Shown: positions 1-7,245 of the stretch, piece after piece | Layout: each line of letters begins with the position of its first letter | How positions within the stretch are numbered: position 1 is the first letter of the stretch | Program-made: the position numbers and the translations under genes | Notes under the pieces: generated by a model | Told to the model about the DNA's origin: nothing | Seen by the model: the letters and a program-made list of their open reading frames with translations, nothing else | Databases searched by the model: none | DNA from: Synergistaceae bacterium OttesenSCG-928-I11 | GTDB lineage: Bacteria > Synergistota > Synergistia > Synergistales > Synergistaceae | Assembly: GCA_030266365.1 (NCBI GenBank) | Contig: JAJDHV010000011.1 | Location: 1 to 34,796, forward strand | DNA length: 34,796 nucleotides | Direction: 5' to 3'

Positions 1-1580
1 GGCGCATAGTGCCCCTGATCGATCGTCACGACGTACGCGTTGCCGCTCGGGACCTCGCCCCCCGTCGCCTTGTTGCGCCTCATGTAGATGGCAACGTCCC
101 TTTCGTTGTTCACGAGCGGAACATAGTTCTGACTGATGCCGCCCGATTCGCATGCGATGTCGTCGACATAGATGTTTGTGCCTACGTTTGCCGTCGGAAC
201 GAAGTAGAAACGACAGTTTTCGTATTCGGCAGCGTCGAGCTTCGCCGTGCGAAGGCGAACAATGCCGTCGTCACCGGGTGTCAGCAAGGGCGTGAACAGC
301 GGATCGAGCGGGATTTCCACGCCGTCCCCGATAAAACGGTCGTTGAGATATTTTCTGCGATAGAGTTTGAGGTCGGTCAAGACTGCCTCCTGGTCCGTGA
401 GCTGTATCTCGAAAACGTATGGCGTCTCCGAGTCGAGCTGGATAGACACCATGTTACTGCCGAACTTGATCGGGACATACGCCCCGTTGCCGTTTTTCAC
501 GACAGAGCTGACGCCGTTGCCGGAGACCGTGATCGCACCGACCGGCAGTTGGCTCACGGCAAGGTGAGGGATCAGAAAAACTTCCGCCACGTCGGATGCC
601 GCGGCCGGGATCGGATAGTAGAAACTACCGTCCGTCATAAACACGTCGCCGTCGAAGTACATCTCTCCGTCTGTTTTTTTATGCCAGACCTCGACCTTCT
701 CCAGCGCTTTTACGTCCGCTTCCCTTATGATCCGCAGCGTGTAGACTGCGTCATTCGTCCCGGTCCCCGCATAAATTGCGATCTCGTTCGTCCCGGCGCT
801 CAACAGCGTCGACAGTTTCGCGTCGTTCGTTGTCGCATTGCGGAACGCGTAACGGACGTTCCCTTCGCTCGCGGTTGCCATCAACTCAAGGGCACTGCCT
901 TTCGTGACACCTTTGTAGATGAGCATTTCGCCGTCGAACGTCGGTCCAATCTGAAGCTCCTCGCTCGATACTGTCGCCGAGAGGGCGGAGAGAATCCCCG
1001 TGCCCTTCGTCAGGCTAAAATTAAACGGACGCAGCAACCCCCGCTGACTCTCCACCTCGCTGGGGACTGCGAGGGCGTACGATGTTGCGGCACCTCCGGA
1101 CGTGTTCGTGTAGTTGAGGGTGGCCCCTGCCGACAAGCTGAGCGTATTTTGACCACCGGGATTGTCCGTGAATCCGAGTACAATAGATGTGAACGTCACC
1201 CTCGTATTGTCGCTCATGGGCTGACAATCTACTTCAACCCTCGTGGCCTTGTATTGATTTCCCCCTACGGTTACGCTGAAGTTTCCAGTAAACGCGGGAG
1301 CCCCCTCGCCATCCGCATGAGCGCCCTCTCCCGCCACTTCCAGCGGTTCGGCGAACGTGACGCGAACCGTGCTCTTCCCCACAATGACCGCCGATTTTAC
1401 AGCGACGGGTTTCGTCGAGGTATAGGTAAACTTCTTGTTGTTCCCAGACTCATCAGACAGTGAGAAACCGCTTGTCTTGTATGTGACGGCCGAAGCACCG
1501 CCCGCCGTCAGCAAAACAAAACAGCATACGGACAGAAGAAACATTGAGAATCGCCCTTTCGACAAAACTGCAACCTTCAT
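1..1580 (-). CDS. Exported cadherin-like beta-sandwich protein (3' end outside window)
   Basis: The minus-strand frame is open from an ATG at 1580 to the window edge, giving about 526 residues without the C-terminus. A good ribosome site (GGAGGTG, 1586-1592) fixes the start. The N-terminus is a signal peptide: basic residues, a hydrophobic run, then ASA before the likely signal peptidase I cut near residue 33. The middle part (about residues 190-290) has the spacing of a cadherin-like beta-sandwich domain (PF12733 type), including a G-T-N-E-I-A-I-Y strand and a closing Y-T-L-R-I-I-R strand. The rest is rich in Thr, Ser, Gly and Val, as in beta-rich surface proteins. No catalytic motif was seen. 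It is divergent from the C1A protease and may be regulated with it. A sorting tail like the protease's could lie beyond the window. Export is well supported; the function is unknown. Confidence 0.75.
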   Translation of the reverse strand, partial: MKVAVLSKGRFSMFLLSVCCFVLLTAGGASAVTYKTSGFSLSDESGNNKKFTYTSTKPVAVKSAVIVGKSTVRVTFAEPLEVAGEGAHADGEGAPAFTGNFSVTVGGNQYKATRVEVDCQPMSDNTRVTFTSIVLGFTDNPGGQNTLSLSAGATLNYTNTSGGAATSYALAVPSEVESQRGLLRPFNFSLTKGTGILSALSATVSSEELQIGPTFDGEMLIYKGVTKGSALELMATASEGNVRYAFRNATTNDAKLSTLLSAGTNEIAIYAGTGTNDAVYTLRIIREADVKALEKVEVWHKKTDGEMYFDGDVFMTDGSFYYPIPAAASDVAEVFLIPHLAVSQLPVGAITVSGNGVSSVVKNGNGAYVPIKFGSNMVSIQLDSETPYVFEIQLTDQEAVLTDLKLYRRKYLNDRFIGDGVEIPLDPLFTPLLTPGDDGIVRLRTAKLDAAEYENCRFYFVPTANVGTNIYVDDIACESGGISQNYVPLVNNERDVAIYMRRNKATGGEVPSGNAYVVTIDQGHYA

Positions 1581-1675
1581 CACGACACCTCCGCGCACAA
1601 TATTTTGATTTATTTGTTTTGAACAAAAAATACAAATCATCGCAAAAAACAATAATAGCGCAAAAAATTATGGAA

Positions 1676-1704
1676 ATAATACCACATTTTGCCCTCTACA
1701 CCAA
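1676..1704 (-). promoter_or_regulatory. Promoter for the cadherin-like protein gene
   Basis: On the minus strand a -35 box TTGGTG (1704-1699) is followed after exactly 17 bases by TATTAT (1681-1676). TG stands one base upstream of the -10 box, making an extended -10. The predicted leader to the ATG at 1580 is about 90 bases and AT-rich. Confidence 0.55.
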
Positions 1705-1715
1705 TCGTCCGCAAA

Positions 1716-1744
1716 TTGACACTTGCCATGAACTGCTTTAAAAT
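1716..1744 (+). promoter_or_regulatory. Strong sigma-70-type promoter for the C1A protease gene
   Basis: A perfect TTGACA (1716-1721), a 17-base spacer and TAAAAT (1739-1744) precede the protease gene. Its ribosome site GGAGAGG lies at 1770-1776. The -35 box is only 11 bases from the -35 box of the opposite promoter. Confidence 0.75.
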
Positions 1745-1783
1745 TTTTTTCGTTTATGACATACAAAAAGGAGAGGAATTGCT

Positions 1784-3475
1784 ATGAAAATACGTTATCG
1801 CCTTGTATCGACCCTCGTTCTTGCGCTGCTCCTCTTATTGACGCACACCTTGCCGGCTGTGGCCGGAAATTTCCGCGTGCCGGACTTCAACCCCGACTTC
1901 ATCGAATATCTCGAAAACGTGGACGCCGGAAGAGAGCATGAGGGCTTCATCCCGAGCCCCATCGACTACCGCGCCATCGCAGAGCGCGTCGCCTTAAAAG
2001 CGGCGGGACGCACGGCATCACTGCCGGTGAGTTACGACCTCGCGGCCGAGGGGTTTCTGACATCCGTAAAAAATCAGAAAAAGTGGGGAACCTGCTGGGA
2101 CTTCGCCACCATGGAGGCGATGGAGTCCAACTGGCTCAAGCGCCACGGGGAGGAAATCTTTCTCTCCGAACTGCACCTGGGTTATTTCGCCTATGTGCAG
2201 GAAAGCCTCGACAAACCGGCCTTCGACACGAGCGATTATGCCCAGAGCGAGAGCTCCATTTTCAGCAACGGGGGCACGACGGGGACGAGCCGGGCCATTC
2301 TCTCCCGGAGTACGGGCCCGGTCTACGAGGACGACGCACCGTATCCCGACGGCGACCTCGACGCGAAATTCTGGCAATTCTACGATCCGAAGCTCCCCTC
2401 CGATATGCCGGCGCGCTACAGGCTGAAGGAGTCGCTGACATTCCACAAGACGGACACAGACGCGATCAAGAGCGCGTTGATGGAGCACGGCGCGCTCTGG
2501 ATCGCGTTCAGCACGAGAGGGATCCGCGTCGACCCGGTGGAGGGCTACAACAACCCGAACATCTACAACCACAACTCCGTGCCGATGAATCATGCCGTTC
2601 TCCTGGTCGGGTGGGACGACACCCGCTCGAAGGATCTGTTCCTCTCCGTAAGCGACGATAAAACCGTGCCGCAGAACGACGGAGCCTGGAAGATCCAGAA
2701 CAGTTGGGGAACCGCCACATCGAGCGGCAAACCCATCGGGGAGGACGGCTTTTTCTGGATCTCCTACGAGGACGCGACGATTTTCGGGATTTTCGGCGCG
2801 GCCAGCTTCGTCGCCATGCCGCTCGATACCTACGACAACACGTACTGCCACGATCCGCTCGGCGTGGTTTACAACGTGGGCTACAGCGCGAGCGACATCA
2901 CCCTCGCAAATGCCTTCACGGCGAAGCGCGGTGAAGATCTGGTATTCGTCGGTTTCGACACCCTCGACCCCGACTTGGACTATGCCATCCAAATTTACAA
3001 AAATATCCCCGAGGGCGAAGCGCCATCCGCGGGTACGCCGGTTCTGGCGTCGCCTCTGCGGGGCAGTGCCTCCGTTCCCGGATATCGCACCGCCAAACTG
3101 GACGCTCCAATTCGGATCGAGGAGGGCGAGCGTTTCGCCATCGCAGTCACCTTCACTACGGCGCACAACGGCATGAATATACCTCTGGAGGCCCGCGTCA
3201 AGAACTTCTCCAGCCGCGCGGCCTGCGCCCCGGGCGAAAGTTATTATCTGGACGGCACCGAGTGGAAAGAGGTCATGGGGATCGGCGCGAAGACGTTTGA
3301 CGGCACGGGTGAGAACACCAGAATGGCCTACTACACGAATGCCTGCATCAAGGCCTTCACCAAAAACGCCGCGCCTGGGGACGGATCGTCCGGCAACTGC
3401 GGTGTTGGAGGGGCCGCAGCGATTCTCCTCCTGCCCGCGCTCGCCTTCGTCAAAAAACGCCGCGAAATAAAATGA
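1784..3475 (+). CDS. Secreted papain-like (C1A) cysteine protease with Synergist-CTERM tail
   Basis: This 563-residue exported protease has a signal peptide (residues 1-27, ending PAVAG) and a papain-fold domain. The catalytic residues are visible: Cys104 in WGTCWDF, His270 in NHAVLLVGWDD and Asn306 in IQNSWGT. The oxyanion Gln is probably the one in KNQKKWG. Residues from about 350 to 500 match the lectin-like beta domain often found after bacterial C1A domains. The C-terminus (about 534-563) has Gly-Asn-Cys-Gly, a hydrophobic stretch and a KKRR basic end, the layout of the Synergist-CTERM sorting signal. It probably digests protein at the cell surface or outside the cell, in keeping with a peptide-fermenting lifestyle. 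It has its own promoter and terminator, so it is a single-gene unit. The protease call is firm; the sorting-tail call rests on the pattern alone. Confidence 0.9.
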   Translation: MKIRYRLVSTLVLALLLLLTHTLPAVAGNFRVPDFNPDFIEYLENVDAGREHEGFIPSPIDYRAIAERVALKAAGRTASLPVSYDLAAEGFLTSVKNQKKWGTCWDFATMEAMESNWLKRHGEEIFLSELHLGYFAYVQESLDKPAFDTSDYAQSESSIFSNGGTTGTSRAILSRSTGPVYEDDAPYPDGDLDAKFWQFYDPKLPSDMPARYRLKESLTFHKTDTDAIKSALMEHGALWIAFSTRGIRVDPVEGYNNPNIYNHNSVPMNHAVLLVGWDDTRSKDLFLSVSDDKTVPQNDGAWKIQNSWGTATSSGKPIGEDGFFWISYEDATIFGIFGAASFVAMPLDTYDNTYCHDPLGVVYNVGYSASDITLANAFTAKRGEDLVFVGFDTLDPDLDYAIQIYKNIPEGEAPSAGTPVLASPLRGSASVPGYRTAKLDAPIRIEEGERFAIAVTFTTAHNGMNIPLEARVKNFSSRAACAPGESYYLDGTEWKEVMGIGAKTFDGTGENTRMAYYTNACIKAFTKNAAPGDGSSGNCGVGGAAAILLLPALAFVKKRREIK

Positions 3476-3482
3476 TACACCG

Positions 3483-3510
3483 ACCCCGGGACAAAGATCC
3501 CGGGGTTTTT
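3483..3510 (+). terminator. Rho-independent terminator of the protease gene
   Basis: A 9-bp perfect stem (3483-3491 with 3498-3506, core CCCCGGG) with a 6-base loop runs into a T tract at 3506-3510. It begins 7 bases after the protease stop codon. Confidence 0.85.
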
Positions 3511-3523
3511 CGTTGGGTCGGGC

Positions 3524-4387
3524 TCACGAATTCGGCAGGATGGTCACCGTCATACCGATCTCCAGTATCTCGGCAAGCTCCAGCAGTTCGTCGTTGTGCA
3601 TCCGCACGCAACCCTCCGTGGCATTCGTGCCGATCGAATCGGGGTCGTGCGTACCGTGGATGCCGATGCCCTTCCACGGCGGCGTCCCCAGGCGGATGAA
3701 GAGCGGGCCGTACGCGCCCTCGATGACGCCCTTGCCGTCGCCGAAGTCGTGCACCCAGTGCGCGGCGTCGTGAATCTGCTGCACGGGAAAGACGCCCTCC
3801 GGCGTCCGGTTGTCGCCCGCGCGGGTCTTGTCGCCTGGATTTTTGCCGACCGCGATGCCGTACTGCCGGACGACTTCGCTCCCACGGAAGAGCGTCAGCG
3901 TGTGGCTGGCCTTGTCGATCACGACGTGAATGCGCGGTTGCGACATCTCGCGTCGCTGCGATGCGAGGGGCCAGTCTGGCACGTGCAGCACCGCGTTCTC
4001 AAACGCGATGGACGCATCCCACTCGTCGAAGCGGTCGAAAACCTCGGGCGTCGCGAGCGGATCAATCCCGTCGAGCGCGCGTTCGTCGACGTCCCCGCTC
4101 CGGGCGTCGCGCCGCGGAGACACCGCCTTCGGGGAGACACCCGGAGCCGAAGCGGGCTCCACCTTTTTTTGAGGTGTGAGATTCTCTTCAGGGGACGGCA
4201 GGGACGCGTTCGTCGCGGGCGGCGGATCGGGCAGCGTGGCATACGGCGTTTTGCCGTCCGTCTCGGCAAGAAAACCGAGCACGCCCATGATGAGAGCCAG
4301 CAGGCATCCGACCGCCACCAGCTCCTTGAGATACGCGATCTCCTCTCTGCGAGCGTGCTTCCACTCCCTGCGCCTGAACCCGAACAT
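3524..4387 (-). CDS. L,D-transpeptidase (YkuD/ErfK family), membrane anchored
   Basis: The C-terminal half (about residues 150-285) is a YkuD-type L,D-transpeptidase domain. It carries the catalytic signature: GIHGTHD supplies the His, and TEGCVRMHN the nucleophile Cys260 with its Arg. These enzymes form 3-3 cross-links or attach proteins to peptidoglycan in the periplasm. The N-terminus has a basic start and one membrane segment (LVAVGCLLALIMGVLGFLA), followed by a Pro/Ser-rich linker to about residue 110, so the enzyme is tethered with the active site outside. I chose the ATG at 4387, which has a GGGGG-type ribosome site. A GTG at 4408 would add seven residues and lacks a clear site. It converges with the C1A protease gene and is divergent from the MFS gene. 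The family call is firm; the exact substrate cannot be read. Confidence 0.88.
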   Translation of the reverse strand: MFGFRRREWKHARREEIAYLKELVAVGCLLALIMGVLGFLAETDGKTPYATLPDPPPATNASLPSPEENLTPQKKVEPASAPGVSPKAVSPRRDARSGDVDERALDGIDPLATPEVFDRFDEWDASIAFENAVLHVPDWPLASQRREMSQPRIHVVIDKASHTLTLFRGSEVVRQYGIAVGKNPGDKTRAGDNRTPEGVFPVQQIHDAAHWVHDFGDGKGVIEGAYGPLFIRLGTPPWKGIGIHGTHDPDSIGTNATEGCVRMHNDELLELAEILEIGMTVTILPNS

Positions 4388-4423
4388 GATCCGCCCCCGT
4401 CCGCGCACGTCTGGACCGAACCG

Positions 4424-4480
4424 AAAAAAACGCCAAAAAAAATTTCACCCCGACCGCGATGCGCCGCGGTGAGCTATAAT
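4424..4480 (+). promoter_or_regulatory. UP-element-like A tracts and -10 box for the MFS gene
   Basis: A perfect TATAAT lies at 4475-4480. There is no good -35 box 17 bases upstream. Two A tracts (4424-4430 and 4435-4442) sit about 45-63 bases before the predicted start site near 4487, where an UP element would be. The predicted start site is almost at the ATG (4490). Confidence 0.5.
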
Positions 4481-4489
4481 CGTACCACA

Positions 4490-5722
4490 ATGTTGTTCAC
4501 GCCGACATTCTTTCGAATTTTTATCCCCTTCGGGGCCGCTTACTTCATGTCGCTTCTGCTGGGCAGCACGAACGCGATCATGTCGCGAACGCTCGTGGAG
4601 ACGTTCGGGCTCTCCTCCTCCGAGTTGGGTCTGATGTCGTCCGCCTATCTCGCGTCGTTCGCGGCGATGCAGTTTCCCCTGGGCGTCATGCTCGACCGGT
4701 ACGGCGCGCGGCGGACACTCGCGCCGCTGTTGCTTTTTGCGGCGGCGGGCTCTCTCCTCTTCGGCATGTCGCGCACCGGCTCGCACCTCATCGCCGCCCG
4801 CGCGCTGCTCGGCATCGGCCTCGCCGGATGTCTCATGGCGGCGTACAAGGCGTACGCCGACTGGATCGAGCGGGATCGCCTGCCCGTCGCCTACAGCGTT
4901 CAGTGCCTCGCCGGCGGCATCGGCGGCATGGCCGCCACCCGGCCGCTGGCACTCGCCTTCGACGTCCTGCCGTGGCGGACCGTATTCCTCCTCTTCGCGG
5001 CGGCGACACTCGCGATCGCCCTCCTCGTCTGGTTCGTCGTGCCGGAGAAGCCGCGCACGCAATCCGCCCTCCCCCGCGCCACGTTCGCGACGCAGTTCCG
5101 CCACATGCTCCGCTTCCTCACCGACGGGCGATTCTGGTACATCGCCCCGGTCATCACGGCGGCACAGGGCGTGCTCTTCGCCTACCTCTATCTCTGGCTC
5201 GGCCCCTGGCTGCGCGACGTGGCGGGCCTGCCCGAGCGCGAGACGGGAATGCTCTTGATGCTGTCTGCCCTCGGCACGGCGGTTGGATATTTTTTGAACG
5301 GTATCCTGGCGGAGGTCCTGCGGAAAAAAGGCTGGATGTCGTGGGAGACGATGTACCTCGTAACGGGCGTCCTCTTCGTGGCGCTCATGGCGGCGATTTC
5401 CGCGGGCGTTCCGTGCGCGCCCTACCTCTGGCCGTTCGTGATGTTCCTCTCCACGATGACGATGATCTCGTTTCCCCTCATGCGCAACCTCTTCGACGAC
5501 GACGAGGTCGGCCGCGTGCTGTCACTCTTGAACTTCACAATCTTCGTCGCCTCGTTCGCCATGCAGTGGCTCGTCGGCGCAATCCTCGAACGGTACCCAA
5601 CCGCGCCGGACGGCGGCTTCTCCCCCGCGGGCTACAGCACCGGCCTCGTCATCCTGACCGCAACGGGCGCCGCGGCCGTCGCCCATTTGGCATTCTGCTT
5701 GCGGAGGCGGGGAAAGTTGTAA
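4490..5722 (+). CDS. MFS transporter
   Basis: This 410-residue integral membrane protein has about 12 hydrophobic segments. The major-facilitator loop 2-3 motif is visible as PLGVMLDRYGARRTL near residue 65. The cytoplasmic loop about residues 190-215 is basic (KPRTQSALPR). It should move a small solute or drug across the inner membrane using the ion gradient; the substrate cannot be read from sequence. The ATG at 4490 begins a typical MFS N-terminus with an early hydrophobic helix. The frame stays open far upstream, but only as antisense of the L,D-transpeptidase gene, so that extension is not real. No ribosome site precedes the ATG, and the -10 box ends 9 bases before it, so the mRNA may be leaderless. 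The gene stands alone and converges with the CBS gene. Confidence 0.88.
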   Translation: MLFTPTFFRIFIPFGAAYFMSLLLGSTNAIMSRTLVETFGLSSSELGLMSSAYLASFAAMQFPLGVMLDRYGARRTLAPLLLFAAAGSLLFGMSRTGSHLIAARALLGIGLAGCLMAAYKAYADWIERDRLPVAYSVQCLAGGIGGMAATRPLALAFDVLPWRTVFLLFAAATLAIALLVWFVVPEKPRTQSALPRATFATQFRHMLRFLTDGRFWYIAPVITAAQGVLFAYLYLWLGPWLRDVAGLPERETGMLLMLSALGTAVGYFLNGILAEVLRKKGWMSWETMYLVTGVLFVALMAAISAGVPCAPYLWPFVMFLSTMTMISFPLMRNLFDDDEVGRVLSLLNFTIFVASFAMQWLVGAILERYPTAPDGGFSPAGYSTGLVILTATGAAAVAHLAFCLRRRGKL

Positions 5723-5752
5723 AAAAACGCCGCCCCCATTTGGGGACGGCGT
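5721..5752 (-). terminator. Terminator of the trxB-pfkB-CBS operon
   Basis: Read on the minus strand, an ACGCCG-CCCC-type stem (5752-5742 with 5737-5727, one mismatch, 4-base loop) is followed by a seven-T tract (5727-5721). The tract overlaps the stop codon of the converging MFS gene. Confidence 0.8.
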
Positions 5753-5769
5753 ACACGGCAGAAAAGGCT

Positions 5770-6264
5770 CTAACGCGGTGTCGGGGCGACCTCGCCCGCC
5801 GGGATCTCGACCTCGCCCTCCTCGAAGTTGTCGTGGACGAAGCCGCGGAGGATCTCTTCGCGGTCGACCATGCCGACGAGGGAGCCGCCCCTGACGACAG
5901 GGGCGCGGCGGATGTTCTTCTTGAAGAGGGCGACGATCGCGTTGTTCAGGTTCTCCTCCTCCTCGAAGACGACGGGCGTTTTGGTCATGTGGTCGCGCGC
6001 CGGCGCACCGCCGATCGTCTTGACGCGGTTCTTGATCTTGTCGATGTCCGGCATCGCAAAATTTTCATCCATGTAGCCGACGTAGCCGGGAATCGTCGCT
6101 TTCAGAATGTCCTTCTCGCTCAGAAAGCCGACGACCAGCCCCTCTTCGTTCAGCACGGGAAGGCCCGTCGTCCGGTGCGCGGCCAAAAGCGCCAGCGCCT
6201 CCAGAAGCGTGGTGTACTCGGAGATCGACGTAAGATCCCTGTCCATGACGTCCATTACTTTCAT
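5770..6264 (-). CDS. CBS-domain pair protein
   Basis: This 164-residue soluble protein consists of two CBS domains, about residues 1-62 and 90-148. Each shows the usual start (VMDRDLTSI; HMTKTPVVF), the strand-helix with G-x-P or A-P-V-V, and the closing VGFLSEKDIL or VGMVDREEIL. CBS pairs bind adenosyl ligands such as AMP, ATP or SAM and act as energy or ligand sensors. The C-terminal 16 residues are acidic and Pro-rich. It lies 15 bases after the PfkB-like gene and is the last gene of the trxB operon. A ribosome site (GGAGGG) is visible before the ATG. It has no catalytic or membrane domain, so it probably works on a partner; the neighbouring PfkB-like protein is a candidate by position only. 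Confidence 0.9.
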   Translation of the reverse strand: MKVMDVMDRDLTSISEYTTLLEALALLAAHRTTGLPVLNEEGLVVGFLSEKDILKATIPGYVGYMDENFAMPDIDKIKNRVKTIGGAPARDHMTKTPVVFEEEENLNNAIVALFKKNIRRAPVVRGGSLVGMVDREEILRGFVHDNFEEGEVEIPAGEVAPTPR

Positions 6265-6279
6265 CTTCGCGTCCCTCCT

Positions 6280-7209
6280 CTACAGCTTCTGCACCGAAAT
6301 CTCGCCGAGCGAGCGCTCGACCGACTCCCGGTCGGGCAGGCCCTTCTCCGGCCAGCGCACCGTCTCCTGCACGCAGGTCATGGCGAAACGAATCGTGTCC
6401 TCGATTCCCATGCGCTCCTCGCGCGCCACGATCATGCCGGCGATCAGCGCGTCGTTCGCGCTGCGGTACGTGCGGATGCCCTCCATCTTGATCTCGCCCA
6501 TGAAGAAGCCCTTCGTCGTGCAGAATACGCTCGATTTGTTGAAGTACGACGACACGATCCAGTCGACCCCTTCGTCGAAGATGCGCTTCGAGATCTCGAT
6601 CAGGTGGTCGAGCGCGGAGAGCGAGACGTTGCGAATCGTGTTCATGAAGCGGTGATCGATCTTGACGACCGTGGGCAGCGCCTCGACCGCGTAGTCGAGC
6701 GGCGGGCCGAACGAGTCGACGAAGACCGGGATATTGCGCCGCCGGACGCGGTCGATGGCCTCGCGGAAAAAATCGTCCGGCACACCGGGCGGAAGCGAAC
6801 CGCCCATCTGGACGGCGGACGCGCGCGGCAACAGGCGGTCGAGGTTCCAGAAGAAACGCTTCTGCGCGTCCTCATAGACCTCGGGGCCGATGTCCGTGAT
6901 CGCAGTCTCGACGCCGCCGACGCCGTCGCGGATGAATGTGTTCGTCCGATTTTCTCCTTTGATGTTAACGAAGTTCGTCGATATCCCGCGCGAAAGCAGA
7001 TCGTCGCGAATGTACGAGCCGGTGTGACCGGCGAGGAAGCCGGTCGCGATCGAGTCGTAACCGAGCTGTTTCAGGATGATCGAGACGTTGATCCCCCTGC
7101 CCCCCGGAGAGCGATAAACCTCCTTCGCGCGGAACCACCGGCCGGGACGAAACTCCTCTGTGATATAGACCTCGTCCATGGCCGGATTTGGCGTGATTGT
7201 TACGATCAT
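6280..7209 (-). CDS. PfkB-family (1-phosphofructokinase/LacC-like) protein with eroded catalytic motifs
   Basis: The 309-residue protein has the ribokinase fold in its FruK/LacC form. The N-terminus ITPNPAMDEVY, the sugar-binding SPGGRGINVS (residues 34-43) and GSLPPGVP (137-144) are typical and suggest a phosphosugar ligand. Three nucleotide or metal motifs are unusual. The KPN..E site reads KIDHRF (183-188). The VS-G-G strand reads VSSYFNKS (219-226). The GAGD anion-hole and catalytic-base motif reads SAND (250-253), keeping only the Asp. It may be a kinase with shifted specificity or a binding protein without activity. The start has a strong GGAGGAGG site. It lies between trxB (36-base gap) and the CBS gene (15 bases). 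Calling it a working 1-phosphofructokinase would go beyond the sequence. Confidence 0.82.
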   Translation of the reverse strand: MIVTITPNPAMDEVYITEEFRPGRWFRAKEVYRSPGGRGINVSIILKQLGYDSIATGFLAGHTGSYIRDDLLSRGISTNFVNIKGENRTNTFIRDGVGGVETAITDIGPEVYEDAQKRFFWNLDRLLPRASAVQMGGSLPPGVPDDFFREAIDRVRRRNIPVFVDSFGPPLDYAVEALPTVVKIDHRFMNTIRNVSLSALDHLIEISKRIFDEGVDWIVSSYFNKSSVFCTTKGFFMGEIKMEGIRTYRSANDALIAGMIVAREERMGIEDTIRFAMTCVQETVRWPEKGLPDRESVERSLGEISVQKL

Positions 7210-7245
7210 CGATCGGACCTCCTCCCAGAATCGTTCAAAAAATTC

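Noticed and set aside
9-1463. A 484-codon plus-strand open frame at the window start
   Set aside because: The opposite strand has a signal peptide, ribosome site and beta-domain pattern; this frame has none and is its shadow.
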